Shown here: piece by piece, positions 8,543 to 21,260 of the stretch
How positions within the stretch are numbered: the first letter of the stretch is position 1
How the letters are laid out: every line of letters starts with the position of its first letter
Source: DASSSQ01 sp963839285
GTDB lineage: Bacteria; Actinomycetota; Thermoleophilia; Gaiellales; Gaiellaceae
Direction: 5' to 3'
Length of the DNA stretch: 64,000 nucleotides
Assembly (NCBI GenBank): GCA_963839285.1
Contig: CAWIUN010000003.1
Span: forward strand, 1-64,000
Notes under the pieces: model-generated
Seen by the model: the letters and a program-made list of their open reading frames with translations, nothing else
The model's database searches: none
What the model was told of the DNA's origin: nothing
Translations under genes and position numbers: made by a program

Positions 8543-9070
8543 GTGCTCGCGGCCGTCGAGGCCCACACCTCGCAGCACGAGCAGGTCCGCTTCTGCCTTC
8601 GCGGCGACCTCAACCACTCGCTCGTCGTCCTCGCCGACCGCCTGCTGATCGTCAAGCCGGGCTTCCACGCAGGCACGACGTTCGGGAGCCTCGTGACGAC
8701 GATCTTCCACCGGGACGTCACCGGCATCCAGGTGCAGACCTACTTCATGTCCGCCTGGATCGAGATCTCGACGCCGAGCTTCCAGGGCCGGGAGCGGAAG
8801 CGGAACCGGCATCCGCGCCCGTCGGACCGGGACGTCTACAAGCTGCCGAACTGCATCCCGATCAAGAAGCGGCACCTGTCGGGCTACCGGGAGCCGCTCG
8901 CGAGCCTCCTCGAGCTCGTACGGTCGGCGAAGGAGACGGCCGCGCCGGCCGCGCCGCCGTTGCCGGGCCAGCTCGCCGAGCTGGTCGAGCTCCGTCAGGA
9001 AGGGCTGTTGACGGATCCCGAGTTCGAGCGGGCGAAGGCGCTCCTGCTCGAGCGGCGCCGCAGCGCCTGA
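8543..9070 (+). CDS. SHOCT-domain protein with an N-terminal PH-like region
   Basis: 175 residues from the GTG at 8543. The N-terminal part (about 1-110) has strands resembling a bacterial PH-like domain (LNHSLVVLADRLLIVKPGF, TTIFHRDVTGIQVQTYF). The last 35 residues are a SHOCT motif (LVELRQEGLLTDPEFERAKALLL), an oligomerisation or anchoring module. A good ribosome binding site (GGGAGG, 8514-8519) points to the GTG at 8527, which is in another frame, so a base may be missing between 8530 and 8543. Cytoplasmic; role unknown. Confidence 0.75.
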   Translation: MLAAVEAHTSQHEQVRFCLRGDLNHSLVVLADRLLIVKPGFHAGTTFGSLVTTIFHRDVTGIQVQTYFMSAWIEISTPSFQGRERKRNRHPRPSDRDVYKLPNCIPIKKRHLSGYREPLASLLELVRSAKETAAPAAPPLPGQLAELVELRQEGLLTDPEFERAKALLLERRRSA

Positions 9071-9255
9071 GGCTGCGGCCCGCGGGCGCGCTCGCCGGCG
9101 GGCGTGTCGCAGACGCCGCTGCCGCCGCACCCGTCGCAGACGCGCGCGATCGCGCGCAGCCCCGGAATCGGGTACACGAAGGCGTCGACTCGACCGGTTC
9201 CGCCGCAGTTGAAGCACAGATCCGGCTGGTCGACGAGGTCGCCCAGCCACCGCAT
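8995..9255 (-). CDS. Small protein with DnaJ-like CxxCxGxG zinc motifs
   Basis: 86 residues with CFNCGGTGRV and CDGCGGSGVC, two CxxCxGxG motifs as in the DnaJ cysteine-rich domain, which bind one zinc. There is no J domain. Its 3' end overlaps the convergent SHOCT gene by 76 bases, and its last 35 residues are low in complexity, so the true end may differ. A 13-bp palindrome covers its start codon. The zinc-motif half is convincing; the gene as a whole is a moderate call. Confidence 0.5.
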   Translation of the reverse strand: MRWLGDLVDQPDLCFNCGGTGRVDAFVYPIPGLRAIARVCDGCGGSGVCDTPAGERARGPQPQALRRRSSRSAFARSNSGSVNSPS

Positions 9256-9266
9256 ACCCCGGGTAT
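9254..9266. promoter_or_regulatory. Palindrome ATACCCCGGGTAT over the start of the zinc-motif gene
   Basis: Six-base arms ATACCC/GGGTAT around one central base, overlapping the ATG at 9255. The arms resemble halves of CsoR-type metal-sensor operators, but the spacing is shorter than usual. Only a candidate operator. Confidence 0.3.
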
Positions 9267-9342
9267 CGGCAGCGAGGAGCCGATCCTTGAGCCGAGTCGA
9301 GCTCGACCGGCATCGTCTGTGCCGCCGAGCGACCGTTCGAGT

Positions 9343-10386
9343 CTAGAAGACGACCAGCCGGTCGCGGTGGACGACCTCGACGCCGGCGGGGCGCCCCTCG
9401 AGCTCGCCCGCGTCGACGGAGCTGATCCCGCGCGCGAACACGGTGCCGTCGCCGTCTGCGATCTCGATCCCGTCGCCGGCGCGGAACTGCGCGTCCCACG
9501 ACTCGACGCCGACCGCGAGCAGGCTGCGGCCGCCGCTCTCGACCGCGCGGCGGGCGCCCTCGTCGACGACGACGCGCGCCGCCATCTGCTTGCCGAAGCG
9601 AAGCCAGAGCTTGAAGGCCGAGCCGCCGCCGGCCTCCGGCTCGAAGCGGGTGCCGCGGAGGGTGCCGCCGACGGCGCGGCCGAGCACGTCCTCGCCGTCG
9701 CCGGCCGCGATCACCGAGGGGATCCCGCCCGCGGCGGCGAGCTCGGCCGCGCGCACCTTGCTCTCCATGCCGCCGCGCCCGAGCGACGAGCCCGGGCCGA
9801 AGGCGGCCGCGCGCGCGGCGGCGCCGTCGAGGATCAGCTCCGAGCCGGCGGCGCCCGGCGCCGCCGAGAGCACGCCCTCGACGGTGGTCAGCAGCACGAG
9901 CAGCCGCGCGCGGAGGAGCACGGCCACCTGGGCCGCGAGCGCGTCGTTGTCGCCGAAGCCGATCTCGTCGGTCGCGGTCGCGTCGTTCTCGTTCACGACC
10001 GGCACCGCGCCGAGCGCGAAGAGGGCGCCGAGCGCGTTGCGGACGTTGACGTAGGCGCGCCGGTCGGCGGTCTCGGCGGCGGTCAGGAGGATCTGCCCGG
10101 CGGCGAGCCCCTCGCCGGCGAGCGCCTCGTCCCACGCCCGCTGCAGCGCCGCCTGGCCGAGCGCCGAGGCCGCCTGCAGCCGCGGCAGCGCGCGCGGACG
10201 GCGCTCGAGACCCATCCGCTCGAGCCCGAGCGCGATCGCGCCCGACGAGACGACGCAGACCGGCGTGCCCGCGCCGACGAGGGCGGCGATCTCGCGGCTC
10301 CGCGCCCGCAGCAGCTCGCGGCGCGGTCGCCGGTCGCCGCCGACGACGAGGCTCGAGCCGAGCTTGACGACGACCGGCTGCCTCAG
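9343..10386 (-). CDS. proB: Glutamate 5-kinase ProB
   Basis: 347 residues. It phosphorylates glutamate to gamma-glutamyl phosphate, the first step of proline synthesis. The kinase domain begins VVVKLGSSLV, with VVSSGAIALGLERMG, VNENDATATDEIGFGDND and GRGGMESKVRAAE. A C-terminal PUA domain (about 265-345) is present. No ATG or GTG fits the start; a CTG at 10386 overlaps the proA stop as CTGA, so translation is probably coupled to proA. Gene order is proA then proB. Confidence 0.92.
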   Translation of the reverse strand: MRQPVVVKLGSSLVVGGDRRPRRELLRARSREIAALVGAGTPVCVVSSGAIALGLERMGLERRPRALPRLQAASALGQAALQRAWDEALAGEGLAAGQILLTAAETADRRAYVNVRNALGALFALGAVPVVNENDATATDEIGFGDNDALAAQVAVLLRARLLVLLTTVEGVLSAAPGAAGSELILDGAAARAAAFGPGSSLGRGGMESKVRAAELAAAGGIPSVIAAGDGEDVLGRAVGGTLRGTRFEPEAGGGSAFKLWLRFGKQMAARVVVDEGARRAVESGGRSLLAVGVESWDAQFRAGDGIEIADGDGTVFARGISSVDAGELEGRPAGVEVVHRDRLVVF

Positions 10387-11621
10387 CGGTGCTGGCTCCC
10401 GTCGCCCACGACGCGGTACTGCCGCAGCCAGAGGTCGCGATAGGTGACCGGCCCGCGCGGGCCCGGCGTCCAGTCGACGTTGATGCCCGTCTCGGGCGCG
10501 CCGGTGAGCGCGAAGCCGTCGGTGAAGCGCGTCGGCGCGTGCCAGTAGGCGGCGGTGCCGCGGTAGCCGTCCAGGAAGGCCTCCGCCGCCTCCACGTCCT
10601 CGGTGACGATCCCCGCGGCGAGGCCCGACGTCTCGCCGTTCGCGATCCCGAGCGCCTCGGCGAGCCCCTCCACCTCCTCGACGGTGACCGTCTCGACGCG
10701 CTCGGGGTCGTTCGCCCACTCGTGCCCGAGCCGGCGCTCGTGCGGCGCCAGGTCGGCGGTCAGCCCCAGCTGCTCGAGCTCCCCCACGAGCCGCGGGAGC
10801 AGCCCGCTCGCGCGGTCGACGAGCAGCAGGTTGAGCCGGTTGCAGACGCCGAGCCGGTCGAGGCTGGTCTCGAGCAGCCGCTCGGCCTTCTCGGGGTCGG
10901 CGGCCGCGTGGACGTAGAGGACGCCGCCGCCCTCGGCGTGGGCGAGCGTGCGGACGCCGTGCTCGGCGGCGAGGCGGGAGAGCGCGGCCGTCACCGGCCC
11001 GCTGCCGCGCAGGATCACGAGCGGGACGAGCTGCGGCAGCGAGACGAGGGCGCGGGCGCCTTCCCGGTCGGGCGTGCGCACGAGCCCGACCGCCGCCGGC
11101 GGCAGCCCCGCCTGCTCGAGCCCGGGCCGGAGCACGTCGTCGACGAGCGCCGTCACCGTCCGCAGGGCGGCGCCGCCGGTGCGGAGCACCGCCGCGTTGC
11201 GGCTCTTCAGCAGCTGCGCGGCGACGTCGACGGCGACGTTCGGGCGCGCCTCGAAGTTGGCGCCGACGACGCCGATCGGGATCCGCCGCTCCGAGACGAC
11301 GAGCCCGTCGGCGAGCGTCCAGCTCGCGATCTCCCGCTCGAGCGGCGGCAGCGCCGCCATCGTCTCGAGCTGCTCGCGGATCGCGGCGAGCCGTGGCCCG
11401 TCGAGGCGCAGCCGGTCGAGGGCGCCCGCGTCGAGACGCCCCTCCGCCTGCTCGAGGTCGGCCTCGTTCGCCGCGAGCACGGCGGCGGCGCGCTCCTCGA
11501 GGAGCCCCGCCGCCGCCTCGAGCGCGCGGCCGACGCCCTCGTCGGTCAGCGCGGGCAGCGCCGCCGCCGCCGGCGCCGCCTCGAGCTCGACCAGCGCGAG
11601 CACGTCTGGCTCCGTCCGCAT
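10383..11621 (-). CDS. proA: Gamma-glutamyl phosphate reductase ProA
   Basis: 412 residues. It reduces gamma-glutamyl phosphate to glutamate-5-semialdehyde with NADPH, the step after ProB. It is an aldehyde-dehydrogenase-fold enzyme of normal length with GVVGANFEARPNVAVDVAA, the catalytic-Cys segment LGVCNRLNLLLVD and GPETGINVDWTPGPRGPV near the end. It overlaps proB by 4 nt. ATG start at 11621, unbroken frame. Confidence 0.94.
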   Translation of the reverse strand: MRTEPDVLALVELEAAPAAAALPALTDEGVGRALEAAAGLLEERAAAVLAANEADLEQAEGRLDAGALDRLRLDGPRLAAIREQLETMAALPPLEREIASWTLADGLVVSERRIPIGVVGANFEARPNVAVDVAAQLLKSRNAAVLRTGGAALRTVTALVDDVLRPGLEQAGLPPAAVGLVRTPDREGARALVSLPQLVPLVILRGSGPVTAALSRLAAEHGVRTLAHAEGGGVLYVHAAADPEKAERLLETSLDRLGVCNRLNLLLVDRASGLLPRLVGELEQLGLTADLAPHERRLGHEWANDPERVETVTVEEVEGLAEALGIANGETSGLAAGIVTEDVEAAEAFLDGYRGTAAYWHAPTRFTDGFALTGAPETGINVDWTPGPRGPVTYRDLWLRQYRVVGDGSQHR

Positions 11622-11631
11622 GCCCGACAGA

Positions 11632-12354
11632 CTAGAGCGGCTCGCCGCCCGGGACCCGCTCGACCGCGGCTCCGTCCGCGCCGGCCGCGCCGTCGGCCGA
11701 GGCCGGCGACTCGGCGCCGAGCAGCGTCTTGAACACGACCTTGAGCCGCTCGACGAAGGTCTTCGCGAAGAGACCGCCGAGGCCGGAGAGGAAGACGATC
11801 CCCTGCGCGCTGAACGACTGCGAGCCGTCGGTGGTCGCGATCAGGAAGCCGCCGACGAGCCCGACGTAGACGAGCAGCCCCATCATCGCGCCCATCACCG
11901 GCCGCATCGCGAACAGCGGGATCAAGCGGGCGGCGAACTTGTCCTTCGGCGACCGGGCCGGCAGCTTCGTCCCGTCGGCGAGCTCCCAGCCGTTGGCGAT
12001 CCGCTGCGACGAGGACTGGAGCGCCGACACGGTGCTGCCGGCCACGCCCGCGAGCAGCGAGAGCCCGGCCAGCCGCAGCCCGGACGCGGTCGAGGAGCCG
12101 TCCGGGAGCAGCAGCACGATCCCCGCGAGCGCGCCGAGCGCGACGGCCGCGGTGCCGGCGACGACGCACCAGGCGTAGACCCGCAGCCGGGCGACCTCGT
12201 GCTCGATCGCCGCCCTGCGCTCGAGCTCCCTCGCCTCGCGCTCGGCCTTGTCGCGTGCCCGCGCGCCGCGCGCCCGTGCGGCCGCCTCCGTCGGCGCGTG
12301 CCCGTTCTCGCGTGCCGCGGTCGTCGTCGAAACCGGTTTCGTCCCGCTTGCCAT
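11632..12354 (-). CDS. Hypothetical membrane protein with an N-terminal charged helix
   Basis: 240 residues from the ATG at 12354, preceded by GGGAGG. Residues 15-65 are a charged, probably coiled-coil helix (REARELERRAAIEHEVARLR). Three or four hydrophobic segments follow (about 66-92, 98-118, 158-180 and 190-210), then a short soluble tail. The gene lies 10 nt upstream of proA on the same strand and could be co-transcribed. I do not recognise the family. Confidence 0.65.
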   Translation of the reverse strand: MASGTKPVSTTTAARENGHAPTEAAARARGARARDKAEREARELERRAAIEHEVARLRVYAWCVVAGTAAVALGALAGIVLLLPDGSSTASGLRLAGLSLLAGVAGSTVSALQSSSQRIANGWELADGTKLPARSPKDKFAARLIPLFAMRPVMGAMMGLLVYVGLVGGFLIATTDGSQSFSAQGIVFLSGLGGLFAKTFVERLKVVFKTLLGAESPASADGAAGADGAAVERVPGGEPL

Positions 12355-12459
12355 GCTGCACCTCCCGGTCTGCGGCGGCCGCAACGCCTTTGTTTCGCTT
12401 CGCACAACCTAGACGATCGATTCCGACTTGTCGCGGCCGGGACGCCGGCGGCGGGCGCC

Positions 12460-13864
12460 TCAGCCGCGGCCGGCGAGCCGGGCGTCGACGGCGGCGGCGC
12501 ACCTGCGCCCCTCGTCGATCGCCCAGACGATCAGCGACTGGCCGCGGCGGGCGTCGCCGGCCGCGAAGACGCCCTCGACCGAGGTCTCGAACCGGGGCGC
12601 CGCGGCGTTTCCGCGCGCGTCCCGCTCGATCCCGAGCGCGTCGAGCAGCGCCGGCTCCGGCCCGACGAAGCCCATCGCGAGCAGCACGAGCTCCGCCGGG
12701 CGCGACTCCTCGGTGCCGGCGACGCGGCGCGAACGGCGGCGCGCCGGAGTTGCGCGCCCAGTGGATCTCCTGCACGCGCCCGTTGCCGGACAGGTGCGTG
12801 GTCGAGATCGCGAAGTCGCGCTCGCCGCCCTCCCTGAGCGCGTAGGAGGTGCGGAGCTTCATCGGCCAGCGCGGCCACGGCGTCAGGTCGTCGGGACGAC
12901 GCTCCGGCGGCTCGCCGAGCAGCTCGATCTGCGTCACCGAGGCGGCGCCCTCGCGGTGGGCCTGGCCGACGCAGTCCGCGCCGGTGTCGCCGCCGCCGAT
13001 CACGACCACGTGCTTGCCCGCCGCCGAGATCGGCCGCTCCGGCGCCGGGCCGCCGGCGACCTGGCGGTTGCGCTGGTAGAGGTACTCCATCGCGACGTGG
13101 ACGCCGCCGAGCTCGCGTCCGGGCACCGGCAGCTCGCGCGGCACCCGCGAGCCCGTCGCCAGGACGACCGCGTCGTGCTCGTCGCGCAGCTCGAGCGGGT
13201 CGACGGTCGCGGCCGACGTCGACGCCGTAGCGGAACTCGACACCCTCGGCCTCGAGCTGCCCGAGCCGGCGCTCGACGACCCACTTCTCGATCTTGAAGT
13301 CGGGGACGCCGAAGCGGAGGAGCCCGCCGCCTGCCTCGTCGCGCTCGTAGACGACGACCCGGTGGCCGGCGCGGTTGAGCTGCTGCGCGGCCGCGAGCCC
13401 CGCCGGTCCCGAGCCGACGACGGCGACGCTCCGGCCGGTGCGCCGCTCGGGAGGCTGCGGCGTGATCCAGCCCTCGTCCCAGGCGCGGTCGACGATCGCG
13501 CGCTCGATCTGCTTGATCGTGACGGCGCTGCCCTCGTCGATCTCGAGCACGCAGGCCGCCTCGCAGGGCGCGGGGCAGAGCCGGCCCGTGAACTCGGGGA
13601 AGTTGTTCGTCCGGTGCAGCTGCGCGATCGCCGGCCTGAACCGGTCGCGGTAGACGAGGTCGTTCCAGTCCGGGATCAGGTTGCCGACGGGGCAGCCCGA
13701 GTGGCAGAAGGGGACGCCGCACTCCATGCACCGGGCGCCCTGCTCGCGCAGCCCGGCGAGCGGCAGCGTGCCGACGAACTCGCGGGCGTCGCCGACGCGC
13801 TCGCCGGGGTCGCGCTCGGGCGTCTCGACGCGCGCGTAGCGGAGGAAGCCGCGGAGCTCGCCCA

Positions 13865-13865
<1 letters not shown>
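12460..13865 (-). CDS. gltD: Glutamate synthase small subunit GltD
   Basis: The iron-sulfur flavoprotein that passes electrons from NADPH to GltB. N-terminal Cys motifs for 4Fe-4S clusters (CMECGVPFCHSGCPVGN and CPAPCEAACVL), the FAD site VGSGPAGLAAAQQL, the NADPH site VVIGGGDTGADCVG, and the C-terminal FAD segment GVFAAGDARRGQSL are all present. The expected length of about 468 residues is recovered across three frames, with changes at about 13220 and 12730. The ATG at 13865 shares one base with the gltB stop (TGATG), a tight coupling usual for gltBD. Confidence 0.93.
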
Positions 13866-18328
<4,463 letters not shown>

Positions 18329-18447
18329 CGGCCGTCCCCCGTCTCCTTCTGGGCTAGTCCGGCGGGACGGGGAGGTGAGCCGGCTAGCCGCGTCGCGGGC
18401 GCGCGAACGAAATCGACTTGACGAAGACGGTCTGGCCGGCGCGCATC

Positions 18448-18464
18448 GCTTTAGAGGGTAAAGC
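18448..18464. promoter_or_regulatory. Inverted repeat GCTTTA-N5-TAAAGC upstream of gltB
   Basis: Six-base arms in the intergenic stretch 18329-18511, about 120 bases upstream of the gltB start. It is AT-rich against its surroundings and flanked by GCATC/ATCG copies on both sides. It may be an operator or the terminator hairpin of the CoA-transferase; position alone cannot decide. I see nothing else in the gap. Confidence 0.3.
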
Positions 18465-18511
18465 ATCGCCCGGATGCCCGCAACGGCGAGCGTCCGCGCC
18501 GGGGACTTGTA

Positions 18512-19647
18512 CTACGCATCAGACCTCTGGCCGAGCTCGCGCCGCAGCTCGTCCCCGTGCTCGTCGAGCGCGGGCGGCGGCAGGCGCGTGGCGGCGGGCG
18601 TCCGCTCGAGCCGGGCCGGGAACGCCACCGTGCGGACGCCGCCGGTCTCGTCGACGACGTCGAGGCCGAGGGAGGCGGCGTGGGCGAAGCCGGCGGGGAC
18701 GTCGTTGATCGGGCCCGCGGGCACGCCCGCCCGGGCGAGCGCCGCCGCCCACTCGGCCGCCGGCCGCGGCGCGAGCCGCTCCTCCAGCAGCCGCCGCAGC
18801 TCGTCCCGGTTGGCGACGCGGTCCGCGTTGGCGGCGAAGCGCTCGTCGGCGGCCAGCTCCTCCGCGCCGAGCGCCGCCGCGAGCGCGGCGAACTGCCGGT
18901 CGTTGCCGGCGCAGATCATCAGCTCGCGGTCGGCGCAGCGATAGGTCGCGAACGGCTCGATGCTCGGATGGACGTTGCCGAGCAGGCCCGGGACGGCGCC
19001 CGCGTTCAGCCAGCCGGTCGCCTGGTTCGCGAGCGCGGCGAGCGTGACGTGGAGCAGGTCGAGCGTGATCCGCTGGCCGCGGCCGCTCTCCTCGCGCTCG
19101 CGCAGCGCCGCCAGGATCGCGGTCGCGGCGTAGAGGCCGGCGATCACGTCCACGAGCGCGACCCCGACCTTCGACGGCGAGCCGGGCGGCCCGGTGATCG
19201 ACATCAGCCCGCCGACGGCCTGGACGAGCGGGTCGTAGCCGGGCAGGTCGCGCCCCTCCCCCTCGCCGAAGCCGCTGATCTCGCAGTGGATCACGCGCGG
19301 GTTCGCGGCCGAGACCTGCCGTGGCCGAGGCCGAACCGCTCGAGCGTCCCGGGGCGGAAGTTGGCGACGACGACGTCCGCGCGCTCGCAGAGCCGCCGCG
19401 CGACCGCGAGGTCGCCCTCCTCGCGCAGGTCGAGCGCGATCGAGCGCTTGTTCCGGTTGGCGGCGTGGTGGTAGGTCGAGCGTCCGTCGGCGTCGAACGG
19501 CGGCCCCCAGCCGCGCGTGTCGTCTCCCCCGGGCGCCTCGACCTTGACGACGTCGGCGCCGAGGTCGCCGAGCGTCATCGCGGCGGTCGGCCCGGCCAGC
19601 ACGCGCGAGAGGTCGGCGACGAGGACGCCGTCGAGCGGGGCCGCCAC
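18512..19647 (-). CDS. CaiB/BaiF family (class III) CoA-transferase
   Basis: About 378 residues. The N-terminus LDGVLVADLSRVLAGPTAAM and the segment KRSIALDLREEGD are typical. The catalytic Asp is the D in PGYDPLVQAVGG. The C-terminal lid region with PAGPINDV is present. These enzymes move CoA between carboxylic acids such as formate, carnitine, succinate or benzylsuccinate; the substrate here is not evident. One frame change at about 19320. It follows the XdhC-like fragment by 6 nt. Confidence 0.85.
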
Positions 19648-19653
19648 GCCGGT

Positions 19654-19833
19654 TCAGTCGAAGCGCTCGAGGAAGACGTCGATCTCGCAGCCGCACGGCA
19701 AGCCTTCGTCCCGGGCGGCGAGATTCGCGCCGGGCGGGCTCGGCGCCGGGCGGCGCGTGGCGACGACGGCCGCGACCGCGACCTGCCCGCCCGCGGCGCG
19801 ACGGCGCCCGGCTTCCCGGAGCACGTCCGGCAT
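19654..19833 (-). CDS. Short XdhC/CoxI-like N-terminal fragment
   Basis: 59 residues from the ATG at 19833. The segment GGQVAVAAVVATRRPAPSPP followed by GANLAARDEG matches the start of XdhC/CoxI proteins, which insert the molybdenum cofactor into hydroxylases. The usual GSVSGGCVE stretch is shortened to GLPCGCEIDVF, and there is no C-terminal Rossmann domain. It is either a very small stand-alone version or a remnant. No xanthine or CO dehydrogenase subunit is in the window. Confidence 0.45.
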   Translation of the reverse strand: MPDVLREAGRRRAAGGQVAVAAVVATRRPAPSPPGANLAARDEGLPCGCEIDVFLERFD

Positions 19834-19922
19834 CGCCTCGATCCTAGCCGCGCGGCGCGGGCGGACCGGCTGGCGGCGGGGTGCGGGAACCGAGGCACCG
19901 GCACCCCGCCGCCGGAGGACGG

Positions 19923-20354
19923 CTATTCGCCGAAGGCGGCCGATGCGAGCGCGTGGTACGTGAAGAGCGCGAGCTCGCACTGGGCATGGTTGTTGATCGT
20001 GAACGTCACGAACGGCCAGCCCGGCCCCTCGTCCAGCAGGAACCCGGGATACGTGAAGGCGAACGTCATTCCGCTCTCCGGGTCGGTGAGCCCGTTCTCG
20101 AACTGCGTGCACCGCTGGTCGAGCGAGAGCAGCACCTCGGGGTTCTCGTCGGAGGGGAACCGGTAGGCGTCGACTCCCTGCCAGACCGTCGAGACGCAGG
20201 TGCCGAAGTCGGTGTAGCCGGTTCCGGGCTGCGCGACGAGCGCCTTGCACGCCGTCGCCGGGTTCGCGATCACCTGCTTGCGCTCTGCAGCGGCGGTCGT
20301 CGCCAGCGCGGCAGCGACGGCCGAGACGAGCGCGAGCACGAACAGCTTCCTCAT
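19923..20354 (-). CDS. Secreted hypothetical protein (143 aa)
   Basis: A clear signal peptide (MRKLFVLALVSAVAAALATTAAAE) is followed by a mature domain of about 118 residues. It has four Cys, spaced for disulfides, and aromatic-rich strands (FAFTYPGFLLDEGPGWPF). A strong ribosome binding site (AGGAGG) precedes the ATG. It sits 12 nt after another small secreted gene on the same strand, and its base composition is lower in GC than its neighbours. Family not recognised. Confidence 0.7.
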   Translation of the reverse strand: MRKLFVLALVSAVAAALATTAAAERKQVIANPATACKALVAQPGTGYTDFGTCVSTVWQGVDAYRFPSDENPEVLLSLDQRCTQFENGLTDPESGMTFAFTYPGFLLDEGPGWPFVTFTINNHAQCELALFTYHALASAAFGE

Positions 20355-20366
20355 CCTACGATCCTC

Positions 20367-20669
20367 CTATTGGCGCGCCAGGCACTGGGTGTCCGTCGTG
20401 CTCTGCGCCTTGTCGTTGTAGAAGTCACCCAGGTTCTTCGAGCCTTCGAACGACGCGTCGCCGGCAGTCGCGTCCTGGATGACGTGGTTGATGAACGGGC
20501 GGACCCGCGTGCCGTCCGGCAGCGTCAGCTGCGCGAGGTACGGGGCGCAGTAGCCCATGTTGTTCTGCTTGAACTCGTGCGGGTACGGATCGCCGTCCGC
20601 ACGAGCGCCGCCCGCGAGCGCGAGCGCCGCGACGGTGAGCGCCGCGAAGTACACCGGCAGGTTGCGCAT
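20367..20669 (-). CDS. Secreted hypothetical protein (100 aa)
   Basis: A signal peptide (MRNLPVYFAALTVAALALAGGARA) is followed by a mature part of about 76 residues with two Cys (NMGYCAPYLAQL and TQCLARQ at the very end), so one disulfide is likely. First gene of a two-gene set with the 143-residue secreted protein downstream. RBS-like GGGGAGAG precedes the ATG. No family recognised. Confidence 0.65.
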   Translation of the reverse strand: MRNLPVYFAALTVAALALAGGARADGDPYPHEFKQNNMGYCAPYLAQLTLPDGTRVRPFINHVIQDATAGDASFEGSKNLGDFYNDKAQSTTDTQCLARQ

Positions 20670-20731
20670 CTCTCTCCCCTTGTCCCCTTGTCCGCAATCG
20701 TGCGCGGCGGGATCCTACCGCACCGCCGGGC

Positions 20732-21250
20732 CTACGGAAGCGGCGTGCGGTCGATCCGCGGGTCGGCCCAGACGTCCGCGTCGTCGCGGCTCGTCGACGA
20801 GAACTCCGAGACGAGCGCCCCCTCCGGGCCCGCCTGGAACCAGTGCCAGGTGTCCGGCGGGATCGTGTGCTGCTCGCCCGGCCGCAGGCGGATCTCGCGC
20901 ATCGAGTCGTACGCGCCCTGCGGCGGCCGCGCGGCGGGGTCGGGCGTCGGCTCGCCCGCGACGTGCAGGTAGACCTCGCCGCGGCGGCAGCGGAACGTCT
21001 CCTCCTTGCCGGGCCCGCCGGCGACCGGCGGGTGCCGGTGCTGCGGGCAGGTCTGGCCGGGGCGAAGCAGCAGCTCCTTGGCGCAGTAGCGGTCGGTGTT
21101 CGCGTAGGTGAGGAGGACGAGCCCCTGCCGCTCGAACTCGCCGAGGCCGAAGTCGGCGACCTCGAGGGAGGCCTGCTCCTCCGGCGTCAGCACGATCCCG
21201 GCCGCGGCCAGCTCGGCGGCGGCTCGGGCGCGGATCGCTGCGGGCTCCAT
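20732..21250 (-). CDS. D-lyxose/D-mannose family sugar isomerase (cupin)
   Basis: 172 residues. A cupin fold with the metal ligands expected of D-lyxose isomerases: two His in CPQHRHP, Glu in GKEETFRCRRGEVYL and a later His in PPDTWHWFQAG. It would interconvert an aldose and a ketose (lyxose-xylulose or mannose-fructose). It lies 10 nt after galK on the same strand, at the edge of the sugar region, and xylulose would feed XylB at 23.4 kb. The exact substrate is inferred from the family. Confidence 0.8.
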   Translation of the reverse strand: MEPAAIRARAAAELAAAGIVLTPEEQASLEVADFGLGEFERQGLVLLTYANTDRYCAKELLLRPGQTCPQHRHPPVAGGPGKEETFRCRRGEVYLHVAGEPTPDPAARPPQGAYDSMREIRLRPGEQHTIPPDTWHWFQAGPEGALVSEFSSTSRDDADVWADPRIDRTPLP

Positions 21251-21260
21251 CGCCCCGATC

